From Acidobacteriaceae bacterium (GTDB taxonomy: Bacteria; Acidobacteriota; Terriglobia; Terriglobales; SbA1): 32,608 nt of DNA. The notes beneath the pieces were generated by a model. That model was not told the origin of the DNA and did not search any database. It saw nothing but the letters and a program-made list of their open reading frames with translations. Position 1 is the stretch's first letter, and each line of letters starts with the position of its first letter. Of the stretch, positions 15,317-23,155 are shown one piece after another. Both the position numbers and the translations under genes were made by a program. Location of the stretch: positions 1-32,608 of the forward strand of contig JAFAGX010000092.1 in assembly GCA_019237515.1 (NCBI GenBank), given 5' to 3'.

Positions 15317-16990
15317 ATGTCATCGAACGCGATCACAATTCCCGCGACGCCGGCCACGCAGAAACCGTGGGTAGAAACGCTTCACGAATGGGTGACGACG
15401 GTCGATCACAAGCGGCTGGGGATTCTCTATATCGGTTACGCGCTGGTGTTCCTGGTGTGCGGTGGCCTGGAGGTCCTGATCATTCGCATCCAGTTGACGC
15501 ATTCGCAGAACGATTTTGTCTCTCCGCAAGTCTTCAACCGGATGTTCACCATGCACGGCACCACCATGATCTTTTTCGTGGTGATGCCGGTTCTTTTCGG
15601 CTTCGCCAACTACCTCGTCCCGCTCATGATTGGCGCACGGGACATGGCGTTCCCGCGGCTGAATGCATTCGGTTTTTGGCTCACGGCATTTGGCGGTCTC
15701 CTGCTGTACTTCAGTTTTCTTGGGGGAAGCGGACTGTATGGCGCGGGCAATGCCCCTGACGTGGGATGGTGGGCGTACGCGCCACTAACGGCGCGCGCGT
15801 TTTCACCAGGTCACAGCTCGGACTATTGGACGCTTGCACTTCTGGTTTCCGGGTTTGGAAGTATCGCAACGTCGATCAACATTATCGCCACAATCTTTTG
15901 TCTGCGATGCCCTGGCATGAAGCTCAATCGCATGCCCCTGCTGGTGTGGCTGTACCTGGTGATGGCGGGCCTCGTGCTGATTGCGCTGACGCCGTTGTCC
16001 GCTGCACAGATCATGTTGATGATCGACCGCTATCTCGGAGGGCACTTTTTCGACACCCAGGCCGGTGGGTCCGCGGTGCTCTGGATGCACTTCTTCTGGA
16101 TCTTCGGTCACCCGGAAGTTTATGTGTTGGTCATTCCGGCGTTCGGTTTCCTGTCGGAAATCGTTCCGGTCTTTTCCCGCAAACCGATCTTCGGTTATCC
16201 GGTTATGGTGGCGGCCTCGGTAGGCATCGGCTTTATCAGCCTCAGCGTGTGGGCGCACCACATGTTCACCGTGGGCATGAATTCCTACGCCAACAGCTTC
16301 TTCGCGATCACCACCATGGCGATCGGTGTGCCCACCGGAATCAAGATCTTTAACTGGCTTGGCACCATGTGGGGCGGGAAGATTCAGTTCAAGGTGCCCA
16401 TGCTGTTTTCGATCGGCTTCCTGTTTCAGTTCTTGATCGCAGGTCTCACCGGCATCATGCAAGCGGTGGCGCCCTTCGACTGGCAGCTCAGTCTGTCCTA
16501 TTTTGTCGTCGCGCATTTTCACTATGTGATCGTGGGCGGGATCATGTTTGCTCTCTTCGGAGCGTTTTATTACTGGTATCCGAAGATCACCGGCCGCTTG
16601 CTAAGCGAGCGTCTTGGCCAATGGCATTTCTGGTTGTTCCTGATCGGTTTCCACATGACGTTCGATGTGATGCACATTCCCGGATTGCTCGGCATGCCGC
16701 GTCGCATCTACACCTACGAACCCGGGCGCGGTTGGGACACGCTGAACCTGATCGTCTCGATCGGCGCCTTCATTCAGGCGATTGCCATTCTGATCTTCGT
16801 GTGGAACCTAATCGTTTCCTATTTCAAGGGGGATGAAGCGGGGAACGATCCCTGGGATGCCTGGACGCTCGAGTGGTCGACGAGTTCGCCACCGCCGGCC
16901 TACAACTTCGCGACTGTTCCGGTGGTGGCGAGCCGCCGTCCGTTGTGGGACCTGAAGCATCCGGAAGATCCGGACAGCCAGTATGAATGA
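15317..16990 (+). CDS. coxA: Cytochrome c oxidase subunit I (heme-copper, A-type)
   Basis: The 557-residue catalytic subunit has about 12 membrane helices. Visible ligands are H80 (heme a), H265, H314 and H315 (CuB), H400 (heme a3) and H402 (heme a). E267 and Y269 in GHPEVY give the A1-type proton glutamate and the cross-linked tyrosine. T340 and K343 (PTGIKIF) are the K-channel residues. The longer frame from 15059 is an out-of-place extension through coxB; the ATG at 15317 fits the usual N-terminus (HEWVTTVDHKRLG). The stop overlaps the subunit III start. It reduces O2 to water and pumps protons in the inner membrane. Confidence 0.95.
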   Translation: MSSNAITIPATPATQKPWVETLHEWVTTVDHKRLGILYIGYALVFLVCGGLEVLIIRIQLTHSQNDFVSPQVFNRMFTMHGTTMIFFVVMPVLFGFANYLVPLMIGARDMAFPRLNAFGFWLTAFGGLLLYFSFLGGSGLYGAGNAPDVGWWAYAPLTARAFSPGHSSDYWTLALLVSGFGSIATSINIIATIFCLRCPGMKLNRMPLLVWLYLVMAGLVLIALTPLSAAQIMLMIDRYLGGHFFDTQAGGSAVLWMHFFWIFGHPEVYVLVIPAFGFLSEIVPVFSRKPIFGYPVMVAASVGIGFISLSVWAHHMFTVGMNSYANSFFAITTMAIGVPTGIKIFNWLGTMWGGKIQFKVPMLFSIGFLFQFLIAGLTGIMQAVAPFDWQLSLSYFVVAHFHYVIVGGIMFALFGAFYYWYPKITGRLLSERLGQWHFWLFLIGFHMTFDVMHIPGLLGMPRRIYTYEPGRGWDTLNLIVSIGAFIQAIAILIFVWNLIVSYFKGDEAGNDPWDAWTLEWSTSSPPPAYNFATVPVVASRRPLWDLKHPEDPDSQYE

Positions 16991-17598
16991 GAAATGAAGG
17001 AATGAGCGCAGCAGCCATATCACTTGATGAAGTACCGCGGCGGTGGGATCTTCCGTATCGCGGTAAGGTCGCGATGGCCTCGCTGATCATTGCCGAATCA
17101 GCGATCTTCACGATTTTCGTCGTCGCTTACCTGTTCTACCTGGAGAAGAGTCTGACCGGACCCACACCGCGCGAAGTGCTTGAGACCCCGATTTTCTTTA
17201 CGATCTGCCTGCTCTCAAGCAGCCTGACCATTCACTATGCGGGAAAATCTCTCGAAGATGGCAAGCGCAGCGCGTTTTTAAGCTTGTGGTGGCTCACGAT
17301 TCTGCTGGGCGGACTGTTTCTCTTTGGAACCGGAAGGGAATGGCACCGCCTGATCTACGAACACGGCCTCACGATCTCCACCAATCTGTTTGGAACAACT
17401 TATTACTCCCTGGTTGGCCTGCACGCGTTTCACGTCACTGCAGGACTCATCATGCTCTCTATTGTCGGGCTCTTCGCCTTTGCCGGCCGGCTCGGCGGCG
17501 AACACTCCCGTCGAATCGAAGTGTTGTCGCTGTACTGGCATTTTGTCGACGCAGTCTGGGTCGTCGTTTTCACCGTAGTTTACGTTCTGGGACGTTGA
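16987..17598 (+). CDS. coxC: Cytochrome c oxidase subunit III
   Basis: The 203-residue membrane protein has five hydrophobic segments and subunit III signatures (SLIIAESAIFTIFVVAY near 35-55, the glutamate in that helix, GLHAFHVTAGL near 145, and the final SLYWHFVDAVWVVVFTVVYV). The ATG at 16987 overlaps the coxA stop (ATGA). An ATG at 17002 is also possible but has AAGGA immediately in front of it. The protein stabilises subunit I and is the short five-helix form common in bacteria. Confidence 0.93.
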   Translation: MRNEGMSAAAISLDEVPRRWDLPYRGKVAMASLIIAESAIFTIFVVAYLFYLEKSLTGPTPREVLETPIFFTICLLSSSLTIHYAGKSLEDGKRSAFLSLWWLTILLGGLFLFGTGREWHRLIYEHGLTISTNLFGTTYYSLVGLHAFHVTAGLIMLSIVGLFAFAGRLGGEHSRRIEVLSLYWHFVDAVWVVVFTVVYVLGR

Positions 17599-17623
17599 GG
17601 GCGACGAAAAGGAAATCGCAACC

Positions 17624-18481
17624 GTGCAGACGATCGAACAAGCAAGCGAAAACCGCGAGGCTCCGCGGGAGATCGAGATACCGGCGCCGACAGCCTGGCC
17701 GTTGGTCTTGGCCTTTGGATGCACCTTATTGTTCGCCGGTCTGGTCACGAGCGTTTCGGTGAGTTTGCTGGGTGCGCTGCTCGCGCTCTCAGGAGCGGTC
17801 GGCTGGTTTCGCGAGGTGTTCCCCCACGGGGACGAAGTGAGTGTGCCGGTGGTTGCAGAACGGATTCGCGTCACGACGGAACGGCGGATCGTCGAGCGGG
17901 TTACTGTTCCAGCGTACCAGCGCGCCTGGCTGCCGGTTCATACCTATCCGGTTTCGGCGGGTGTGAAGGGTGGACTGGCGGGAAGCGTAGCGATGGCGGT
18001 TCTCGCTTGTATGTACGGCATCTTGAAAGCGGGAAGCATCTGGTATCCGATCAATCTTCTTGCCGCTGCCGTATATGCCGAATCGCTGAAACTCGGCCCC
18101 ACACAGCTCTATACCTTTCATGCGGACAGTTTCGCCATTGCTCTGGGCCTTCACATTGTGGTGTCGACCTTGGTGGGACTGCTCTATGGCGCGATGCTTC
18201 CCATGTTTCCGCGCCGGCCGATTCTCCTGGGCGGACTGATTGCCCCAGCACTCTGGTCGGGGCTGCTTTACTCCATTCTCGGGCTGTTGAATCCGCTGCT
18301 CGCGAGCCATATTGACTGGCCATGGTTCATTGCATCGCAGGTGGCTTTTGGAATCGTGGCCGGACTCGTAGTCATCCGCCACTCGCCCACGCCCACCCGC
18401 GAAAACCTGTCCTTCGTCATCCGCGCCGGGATCGAGGCTCCGGGACTTACTCCACCCCGCGAAGGGGAGACACGGTCATGA
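17624..18481 (+). CDS. Multi-pass membrane protein of the oxidase operon, function unknown
   Basis: The 285-residue protein starts at a GTG (17624) behind AAGGAAA. I do not recognise it by name. The first part has two close helices (about 25-62), reminiscent in position and size of a subunit IV/CtaF-like protein. A charged loop (about 65-105) rich in Arg, Glu and Val follows, and then five helices (about 113-135, 140-155, 168-190, 198-222 and 232-252), with GSIWYPINLLAA between the third and fourth overall. No heme or metal motif is visible. It lies 25 bp after coxC, and its stop overlaps the next gene (ATGA), so it is made together with the oxidase and the cytochromes. It may be a fusion of a small oxidase subunit with an accessory membrane domain. 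Confidence 0.75.
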   Translation: MQTIEQASENREAPREIEIPAPTAWPLVLAFGCTLLFAGLVTSVSVSLLGALLALSGAVGWFREVFPHGDEVSVPVVAERIRVTTERRIVERVTVPAYQRAWLPVHTYPVSAGVKGGLAGSVAMAVLACMYGILKAGSIWYPINLLAAAVYAESLKLGPTQLYTFHADSFAIALGLHIVVSTLVGLLYGAMLPMFPRRPILLGGLIAPALWSGLLYSILGLLNPLLASHIDWPWFIASQVAFGIVAGLVVIRHSPTPTRENLSFVIRAGIEAPGLTPPREGETRS

Positions 18482-19203
18482 GCAAATTTCGCTATCGGTG
18501 TGCGGCCGCAATGCTGAGTCTGTTGCTGGCCGCCTGCAGCTCTCCGCCTGGGCGGCCAGCCAAAGGCTCAGAAGTGCCGGCGCCGTATCAGATCACCGAC
18601 TTCCAGACTCTCTACGGCGAAAACTGCGCGGCTTGTCACGGAGCGGAAGGCCGCGGGGGAGCGGCGATTCGATTGGCAGATCCGGTTTATCTTGCGGTCA
18701 TGGACGAGAGCCCGTTGCGAAAAATCATTGCCAACGGCGTGCGCGGAACTTCCATGCCGGCATTTGGGCAAAGCGCTGGCGGAACCCTGACCGATCAGCA
18801 GATCGGCGTGATCACCCGAGGAATCTATTCGCGCTGGTCACAAAAAGGGATTCTCGATGGAGCTAATCCGCCTTCTTACGCGGCGAAGTCCGCCGGAGAC
18901 TTTGAGCATGGGGAAGCGTCTTACAAGACCTATTGTTCCTCCTGCCATGGTGCACGGGGGCAAGGCGGACCCAAAGGCAGTGCCATTACGAATGATTCAT
19001 TTCTCGCGCTGGTGAGCGATCAAGGGCTGCGCACGATTGTCATTTTCGGCCGGCCGGAGTTGGGCGCGCCCGACTGGCGCGGAGACGTACCCGGGAAGCC
19101 CATGTCGGACCAGGAAATTACCGACGTAGTGGCATGGCTCTTGTCTCACCGGGTCCAGAGCCCCGGCCAACCGTATTCCATCGCGAACAACGGGCATCAC
19201 TAG
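18478..19203 (+). CDS. Diheme cytochrome c lipoprotein
   Basis: The 241-residue protein has a lipoprotein signal peptide with lipobox LLAAC (Cys20), so it is anchored to a membrane facing the periplasm. Two class I cytochrome c domains follow: C50-x2-C53-H54 with M93, and C153-x2-C156-H157 with M209. The ATG at 18478 overlaps the previous stop; a longer frame from 18322 is an artefact. It sits just before the Rieske and cytochrome b genes, which suggests that it replaces cytochrome c1 or bridges the bc complex to the CuA/cytochrome c subunit. The diheme arrangement recalls QcrC of actinobacteria in role, not in proven ancestry. Confidence 0.9.
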   Translation: MSKFRYRCAAAMLSLLLAACSSPPGRPAKGSEVPAPYQITDFQTLYGENCAACHGAEGRGGAAIRLADPVYLAVMDESPLRKIIANGVRGTSMPAFGQSAGGTLTDQQIGVITRGIYSRWSQKGILDGANPPSYAAKSAGDFEHGEASYKTYCSSCHGARGQGGPKGSAITNDSFLALVSDQGLRTIVIFGRPELGAPDWRGDVPGKPMSDQEITDVVAWLLSHRVQSPGQPYSIANNGHH

Positions 19204-19215
19204 GAGTCGAGAACC

Positions 19216-19800
19216 ATGGTCACGAAGGCTGCACTTGCTCCGCCGAATACGGCAACGATCGATACCGCGATTTCCCGGCGCGGGTTCCTCACGAAGCTGG
19301 GAATTTTATTTAATGCGGTTGCTGCGGGCGTCGTCGCCGTACCGATCGTGGGATTTCTTTTTTCCTCGATTACTCGCGGTCGCGGCAACGGCTATCTCTC
19401 ATGGGTGCCACTGGGACGGGTCAGCGAATTTCCGGAAGGGGAAACCCGGCTGGCTACATTTCGGAATCCATACGTCACGCCGACCGATGGCAAAACCGCG
19501 GACACGGCCTGCTGGGTACGGCGCATTGCGGGAGAACAGTTCCAGGTCTTCGCTGTGAATTGCGCCCATCTGGGTTGTCCGGTCCGCTGGTTTCCGCAAT
19601 CCGGCCTTTTTATGTGTCCCTGCCATGGCGGAGCGTACTACCGGGATGGCTCGCGGGCATCCGGTCCTCCGGAACGCGGCCTTTTTGAATATCCATACCG
19701 GGTTGAGAACGGCCTGGTTACGATCCAGGCCGGCGAACTACCCACGCCGGGTGCGGCGGTCGCCGAGCTCGCCAGAGAGAAAAAATCATGCGCTTCATGA
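19216..19800 (+). CDS. Rieske iron-sulfur protein of the bc complex
   Basis: The 194-residue protein has an N-terminal twin-arginine pattern SRRGFL (20-25) ahead of a membrane helix (about 30-52) and a C-terminal Rieske domain. The 2Fe-2S ligands are C116, H118 (CAHLGC) and C134, H137 (CPCHGG), with C121 and C136 placed to form the usual disulfide. The ATG at 19216 follows AGGAG. The last 13 nt overlap the cytochrome b gene. It transfers an electron from quinol to the c-type hemes. Confidence 0.95.
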   Translation: MVTKAALAPPNTATIDTAISRRGFLTKLGILFNAVAAGVVAVPIVGFLFSSITRGRGNGYLSWVPLGRVSEFPEGETRLATFRNPYVTPTDGKTADTACWVRRIAGEQFQVFAVNCAHLGCPVRWFPQSGLFMCPCHGGAYYRDGSRASGPPERGLFEYPYRVENGLVTIQAGELPTPGAAVAELAREKKSCAS

Positions 19801-21302
19801 TTCGAAAATTCCAGCTGGCAAAGATTGGAGCCTGGTTCGACCGCAGATTGCAGCTGGCCGCTCCGATTCGCGAGGCCGCCCAACATCGGATCCCGCGAAA
19901 CACCTCGAGCTGGTGGTACGTGTTCGGCAGCGCCGCGCTTACCGTGTTCCTGCTGCAAATCGTGACCGGAAGTCTGCTGGCACTGGTCTATGTGCCCTCG
20001 GGCGCCGAGGCGTGGAGCAGCCTCCAGGCCCTGAACCACGGCGTCACTCTCGGCTGGTTCATCCGCGCGATGCACGGCTGGGGCTCGAATTTCATGGTGG
20101 CGATCGTCCTGATTCACATGGTGCAGGTATTTCTGTTCGGCGCGTACAAGTTTCCCCGTGAACTGACTTGGATCCTCGGCGTCTTTCTTTTGCTCATGAC
20201 ACTGGGGATGGCGTTCAGCGGCCAGGTACTGCGCTTTGATCAGGACGCCTATTGGGGGCTCGGCATCGGCGCGTCCATCGCAAGCCGCGTTCCCATTCTC
20301 GGTCCTGCAATCGTGAAGTTGATGCTGGGAGGGCCGATCGTCGCGGGTGCGACTCTGTCGCGATTCTTCACACTGCATGTGTTCGTGATTCCGGGGCTAC
20401 TGATCGGTTTCGTATGTCTCCATGTATTGATGGTGCTGACGCTCGGGATCAACGAGTGGCCGATGCCGGGCCGTATCGTGAAGCGCGCGACCTACATCAG
20501 CGAGTACCACGAGCTAACCAAGAAAGATGGCGTGCCGTTTTTCTCCTATGGCGCGTGGAAGGATATGTTCTTCGCGGCGTTCATTATCCTCGCAGTCGCC
20601 GCGTGCGCGCTGTACTTCGGTCCTTTCGGGCCAACGGGCCAACCGGATCCGACGATCATCCAAACGGTCCCCAAGCCGGATTACTTTTTCTTATGGCTCT
20701 ATGCTTTGCTCTCTCTGCTTCCGCCGTCGCTTGAGACACCTGTACTTCTGATCGGACCCGTAGTGGTCATCGCCGGCCTCGTGCTTCTTCCGTTTCTTTC
20801 CGGGGAAGGCGAGAAGAGCTGGAAGCGCCGGCCGATCGCGGTTCTGACTGTGCTGTTGATCGCCATCACGCTCGGGACTTTCACTCATCTCGCGGGATAC
20901 ACACCCTGGAGCCCGCACATGAACGCCTGGAGCAGCGATCCCGTACCCGATCGATACATCCGGGGTTCGACCGCGCTGGAGCGGCAGGGCGCGCTGGTCT
21001 TTCAGGTGAAACAGTGCCGCAATTGTCACTCCCTGGGAGAAAGTGGCGGACAACGAGGACCCGCTCTCGACACCGTGGCCGTGCGCCTTACGCAAGACCA
21101 ACTGATCCGCCAGGTCATTCAGGGCGGCGGCAACATGCCGGCCTATGGAAAGAACTTGAGTCCGGCGGAGACAACGGCGCTGGTCGCGTATCTTGAGACG
21201 CTACACCCCAAAGGGCAAGCGCCCGCGCGCGATGCCTCACGCGCGATCGCGCTCAGCGATGAGCAAGAAGCGGGTGCGAACCGTAAGAGAGCAGCACCAT
21301 GA
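19788..21302 (+). CDS. Cytochrome b (b6-type) fused to a C-terminal cytochrome c
   Basis: The 504-residue membrane protein carries the b-heme ligands H96/H110 (helix B) and H197/H212 (helix D). The 15-residue step in helix D is that of cytochrome b6, not mitochondrial cytochrome b (14). Unlike b6f, the subunit-IV-like helices are in the same chain. The quinol-site PEWY motif appears as PDYF (297-300). After the last helix a class I cytochrome c domain follows, with C410-x2-C413-H414 and M450. It begins inside the Rieske gene (ATG 19788; a second ATG at 19797 overlaps its stop). Its stop overlaps ctaG as ATGA. Confidence 0.93.
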   Translation: MRFMIRKFQLAKIGAWFDRRLQLAAPIREAAQHRIPRNTSSWWYVFGSAALTVFLLQIVTGSLLALVYVPSGAEAWSSLQALNHGVTLGWFIRAMHGWGSNFMVAIVLIHMVQVFLFGAYKFPRELTWILGVFLLLMTLGMAFSGQVLRFDQDAYWGLGIGASIASRVPILGPAIVKLMLGGPIVAGATLSRFFTLHVFVIPGLLIGFVCLHVLMVLTLGINEWPMPGRIVKRATYISEYHELTKKDGVPFFSYGAWKDMFFAAFIILAVAACALYFGPFGPTGQPDPTIIQTVPKPDYFFLWLYALLSLLPPSLETPVLLIGPVVVIAGLVLLPFLSGEGEKSWKRRPIAVLTVLLIAITLGTFTHLAGYTPWSPHMNAWSSDPVPDRYIRGSTALERQGALVFQVKQCRNCHSLGESGGQRGPALDTVAVRLTQDQLIRQVIQGGGNMPAYGKNLSPAETTALVAYLETLHPKGQAPARDASRAIALSDEQEAGANRKRAAP

Positions 21303-22192
21303 CACATCTCCACCATGCCGCATTGGGATCGTACCAATCAGCGTCAGTCACTTTGATTATCGTTTGGATAGCGCTCACTTACCTGCGGGGATGGTTGTCT
21401 CTCCGGCCCAGTCCCACAAAAGGAACTTCGGCGTGGCGTGTCTTCAGTTTTCTCGTGGGACTGTTCTTCATCTGGGTTGCAGTGGCATCGCCGATGGCTC
21501 GGCTTGATCACGAGTTGCTCACGGTCCACATGCTCGGACATCTGCTCCTGATGACGCTCGCTCCCCCACTGATCTGGCTCGGTGCACCGGTCGACCCCGT
21601 GTTACAAGGCCTGCCGCGTCGATTCGTAGAAGGCCTGCGGGTTCGGTTGTGGCGGTCAGACACGGCGAAGGGGGTTGGCAAGCTTGAGGGAAGACTTGAA
21701 TTATTCTGGATCCCTGCCTGCGCGGCCCTGGTCGGTTGGCACATCCCGAGATTCTTCACGCTCGGAATGCAATCTCCTGGATGGCATGGGTTCGAACAGC
21801 TATCCTTTCTGGCGACCGGTCTTCTGTTCTGGTGGCCGGTCGTTGAACCTCTCGGGGGCGAGTCCCGGCAGGATCTCTCGTTGATCCTGTATCTTTTTTT
21901 CGCCACCTTACCCTGCGACATCCTCTCGGGATTTCTGGTGTTTTCCGATCGCGTTGTCTACCCAATGTACTTCTCGTCCTCGCATTTATTAGGGTTTTCT
22001 CCTCTGGTCGATCAGCAGTGTGCGGCCGCATTGATGTGGACCCTGGTCACAATCGTTTACCTTGAGGCCGGGGCGATTCTAACCGTGTGTCTTCTGTCGC
22101 CTCAATGTCATCCTCAGGGCGATACGGTTCCGTTGAAAATCCCCAATGCAAGGATTACGAAGGTAGTTTCGCAGAGCCTGGAGGCTGTCTGA
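21299..22192 (+). CDS. ctaG: CtaG/caa3-type cytochrome c oxidase assembly factor
   Basis: The 297-residue polytopic membrane protein belongs to the CtaG_Caa3 family. It has about seven helices, the histidine-bearing TVHMLGHLLLMTLAPPL segment near 80, GWHIPRF near 145, HGFEQLSFLATGLLFWWPVV near 165 and DQQCAAALMW near 240. These membrane histidines are thought to bind copper in this family, which is needed for oxidase maturation. It is not the Cox11-type CtaG. The ATG overlaps the cytochrome b stop, and the heme o synthase begins 2 nt after its end. Confidence 0.88.
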   Translation: MTHLHHAALGSYQSASVTLIIVWIALTYLRGWLSLRPSPTKGTSAWRVFSFLVGLFFIWVAVASPMARLDHELLTVHMLGHLLLMTLAPPLIWLGAPVDPVLQGLPRRFVEGLRVRLWRSDTAKGVGKLEGRLELFWIPACAALVGWHIPRFFTLGMQSPGWHGFEQLSFLATGLLFWWPVVEPLGGESRQDLSLILYLFFATLPCDILSGFLVFSDRVVYPMYFSSSHLLGFSPLVDQQCAAALMWTLVTIVYLEAGAILTVCLLSPQCHPQGDTVPLKIPNARITKVVSQSLEAV

Positions 22193-22194
22193 AC

Positions 22195-23124
22195 GTGGTG
22201 AGTGAACCGATTCTAACCGCATTCGAACTGCCCGTCCGGAAGTGCAGTCGCTTCTGGGAACCGAAGACCTGGTTCGACTATTTCGCGCTTACCAAGCCAG
22301 AAGTGAACTTTTTGATCGTGGTAACGACTTTTGCTGGCTTCTATTTGGGTAGCCCATCCGGGCGGCACGATTTTCCAGTTCTGCGATCGATCAACGCAGT
22401 GCTGGGAACGTTATTCGTAGCCAGCGGAACCGGCACCCTGAATCAATACATCGAGCAGCGCTTCGACGCCCAGATGCGCAGAACCGCCCGGCGTCCGCTG
22501 GCGGCCGGACGCTTAAGTCCTTCAGCAGTTTTGTGGTTTGGTATTGCATTATCGGTTCTCGGAACTGTTTATCTTGCTGCAGTGAATCTGTTCGCGTGTT
22601 TGCTGGCGTTGGGCACGTTGTTGTCTTATCTGTTTCTCTACACTCCGCTCAAACGGAAATCGCCCGTGTGCACTCTGGTCGGAGCATTTTCGGGTGCGAT
22701 GCCGCCGCTGATTGGGTGGGCTGCAGCCTCCGGTCGGCTCAGCTTCGGCGCATGGATACTTTACGTCCTCTTGTTCCTGTGGCAGTTCCCGCACTTTATG
22801 TCGATCGCGTGGATGTATCGCGATGATTATGCTCGTGCCGGTTATCGGGTGCTGCCAAGAGACGAGTGCGCAAGGGATCGTCTGGTGAATTGGCAAACCC
22901 TGTTGCCGCTCGCGCTCTTGGTGCCGGTCACTTTGTTGGCGGCCTTAACCAGCAAAACGAACGCCGCTTACCGTCTGGGAGCCGTGCTTTTAGGCGCCGG
23001 CTTTCTATACTACGGAGCACAGTTCGCCCTTCGAAAGTCCAATGCTTCGGCGCGACAGCTACTTTCGGCTTCGATTATTTACCTTCCGTCACTGTTTGTG
23101 CTGATGATCCTTCTGAGAGGGTAG
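22195..23124 (+). CDS. ctaB: Protoheme IX farnesyltransferase (heme o synthase)
   Basis: The 309-residue UbiA-family prenyltransferase adds a farnesyl group to heme b to make heme o, the precursor of heme a for the oxidase. The first Mg-diphosphate motif is NQYIEQRFDAQMRRTARRPL (near 82-101, with Glu at the first acidic position), and a second polar motif WMYRDDYARAGYRVLP lies near 205. Eight or nine helices are visible. I start it at GTG 22195, with GGAGG 10 nt upstream. The longer frame from 22087 overlaps ctaG. It is the last gene of the respiratory run; no heme a synthase (ctaA) lies in the window. Confidence 0.93.
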   Translation: MVSEPILTAFELPVRKCSRFWEPKTWFDYFALTKPEVNFLIVVTTFAGFYLGSPSGRHDFPVLRSINAVLGTLFVASGTGTLNQYIEQRFDAQMRRTARRPLAAGRLSPSAVLWFGIALSVLGTVYLAAVNLFACLLALGTLLSYLFLYTPLKRKSPVCTLVGAFSGAMPPLIGWAAASGRLSFGAWILYVLLFLWQFPHFMSIAWMYRDDYARAGYRVLPRDECARDRLVNWQTLLPLALLVPVTLLAALTSKTNAAYRLGAVLLGAGFLYYGAQFALRKSNASARQLLSASIIYLPSLFVLMILLRG

Positions 23125-23155
23125 TATCGAGAGGCCAGTAATAACATTGGCTGAG

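Noticed and set aside
15803..16522. 239-codon minus-strand open frame
   Set aside because: It is antisense to coxA. The His/Asp-rich translation is the complement of hydrophobic codons.
19638..20378. 246-codon minus-strand open frame
   Set aside because: It spans two strongly supported plus-strand genes (Rieske and cytochrome b) in the wrong direction.
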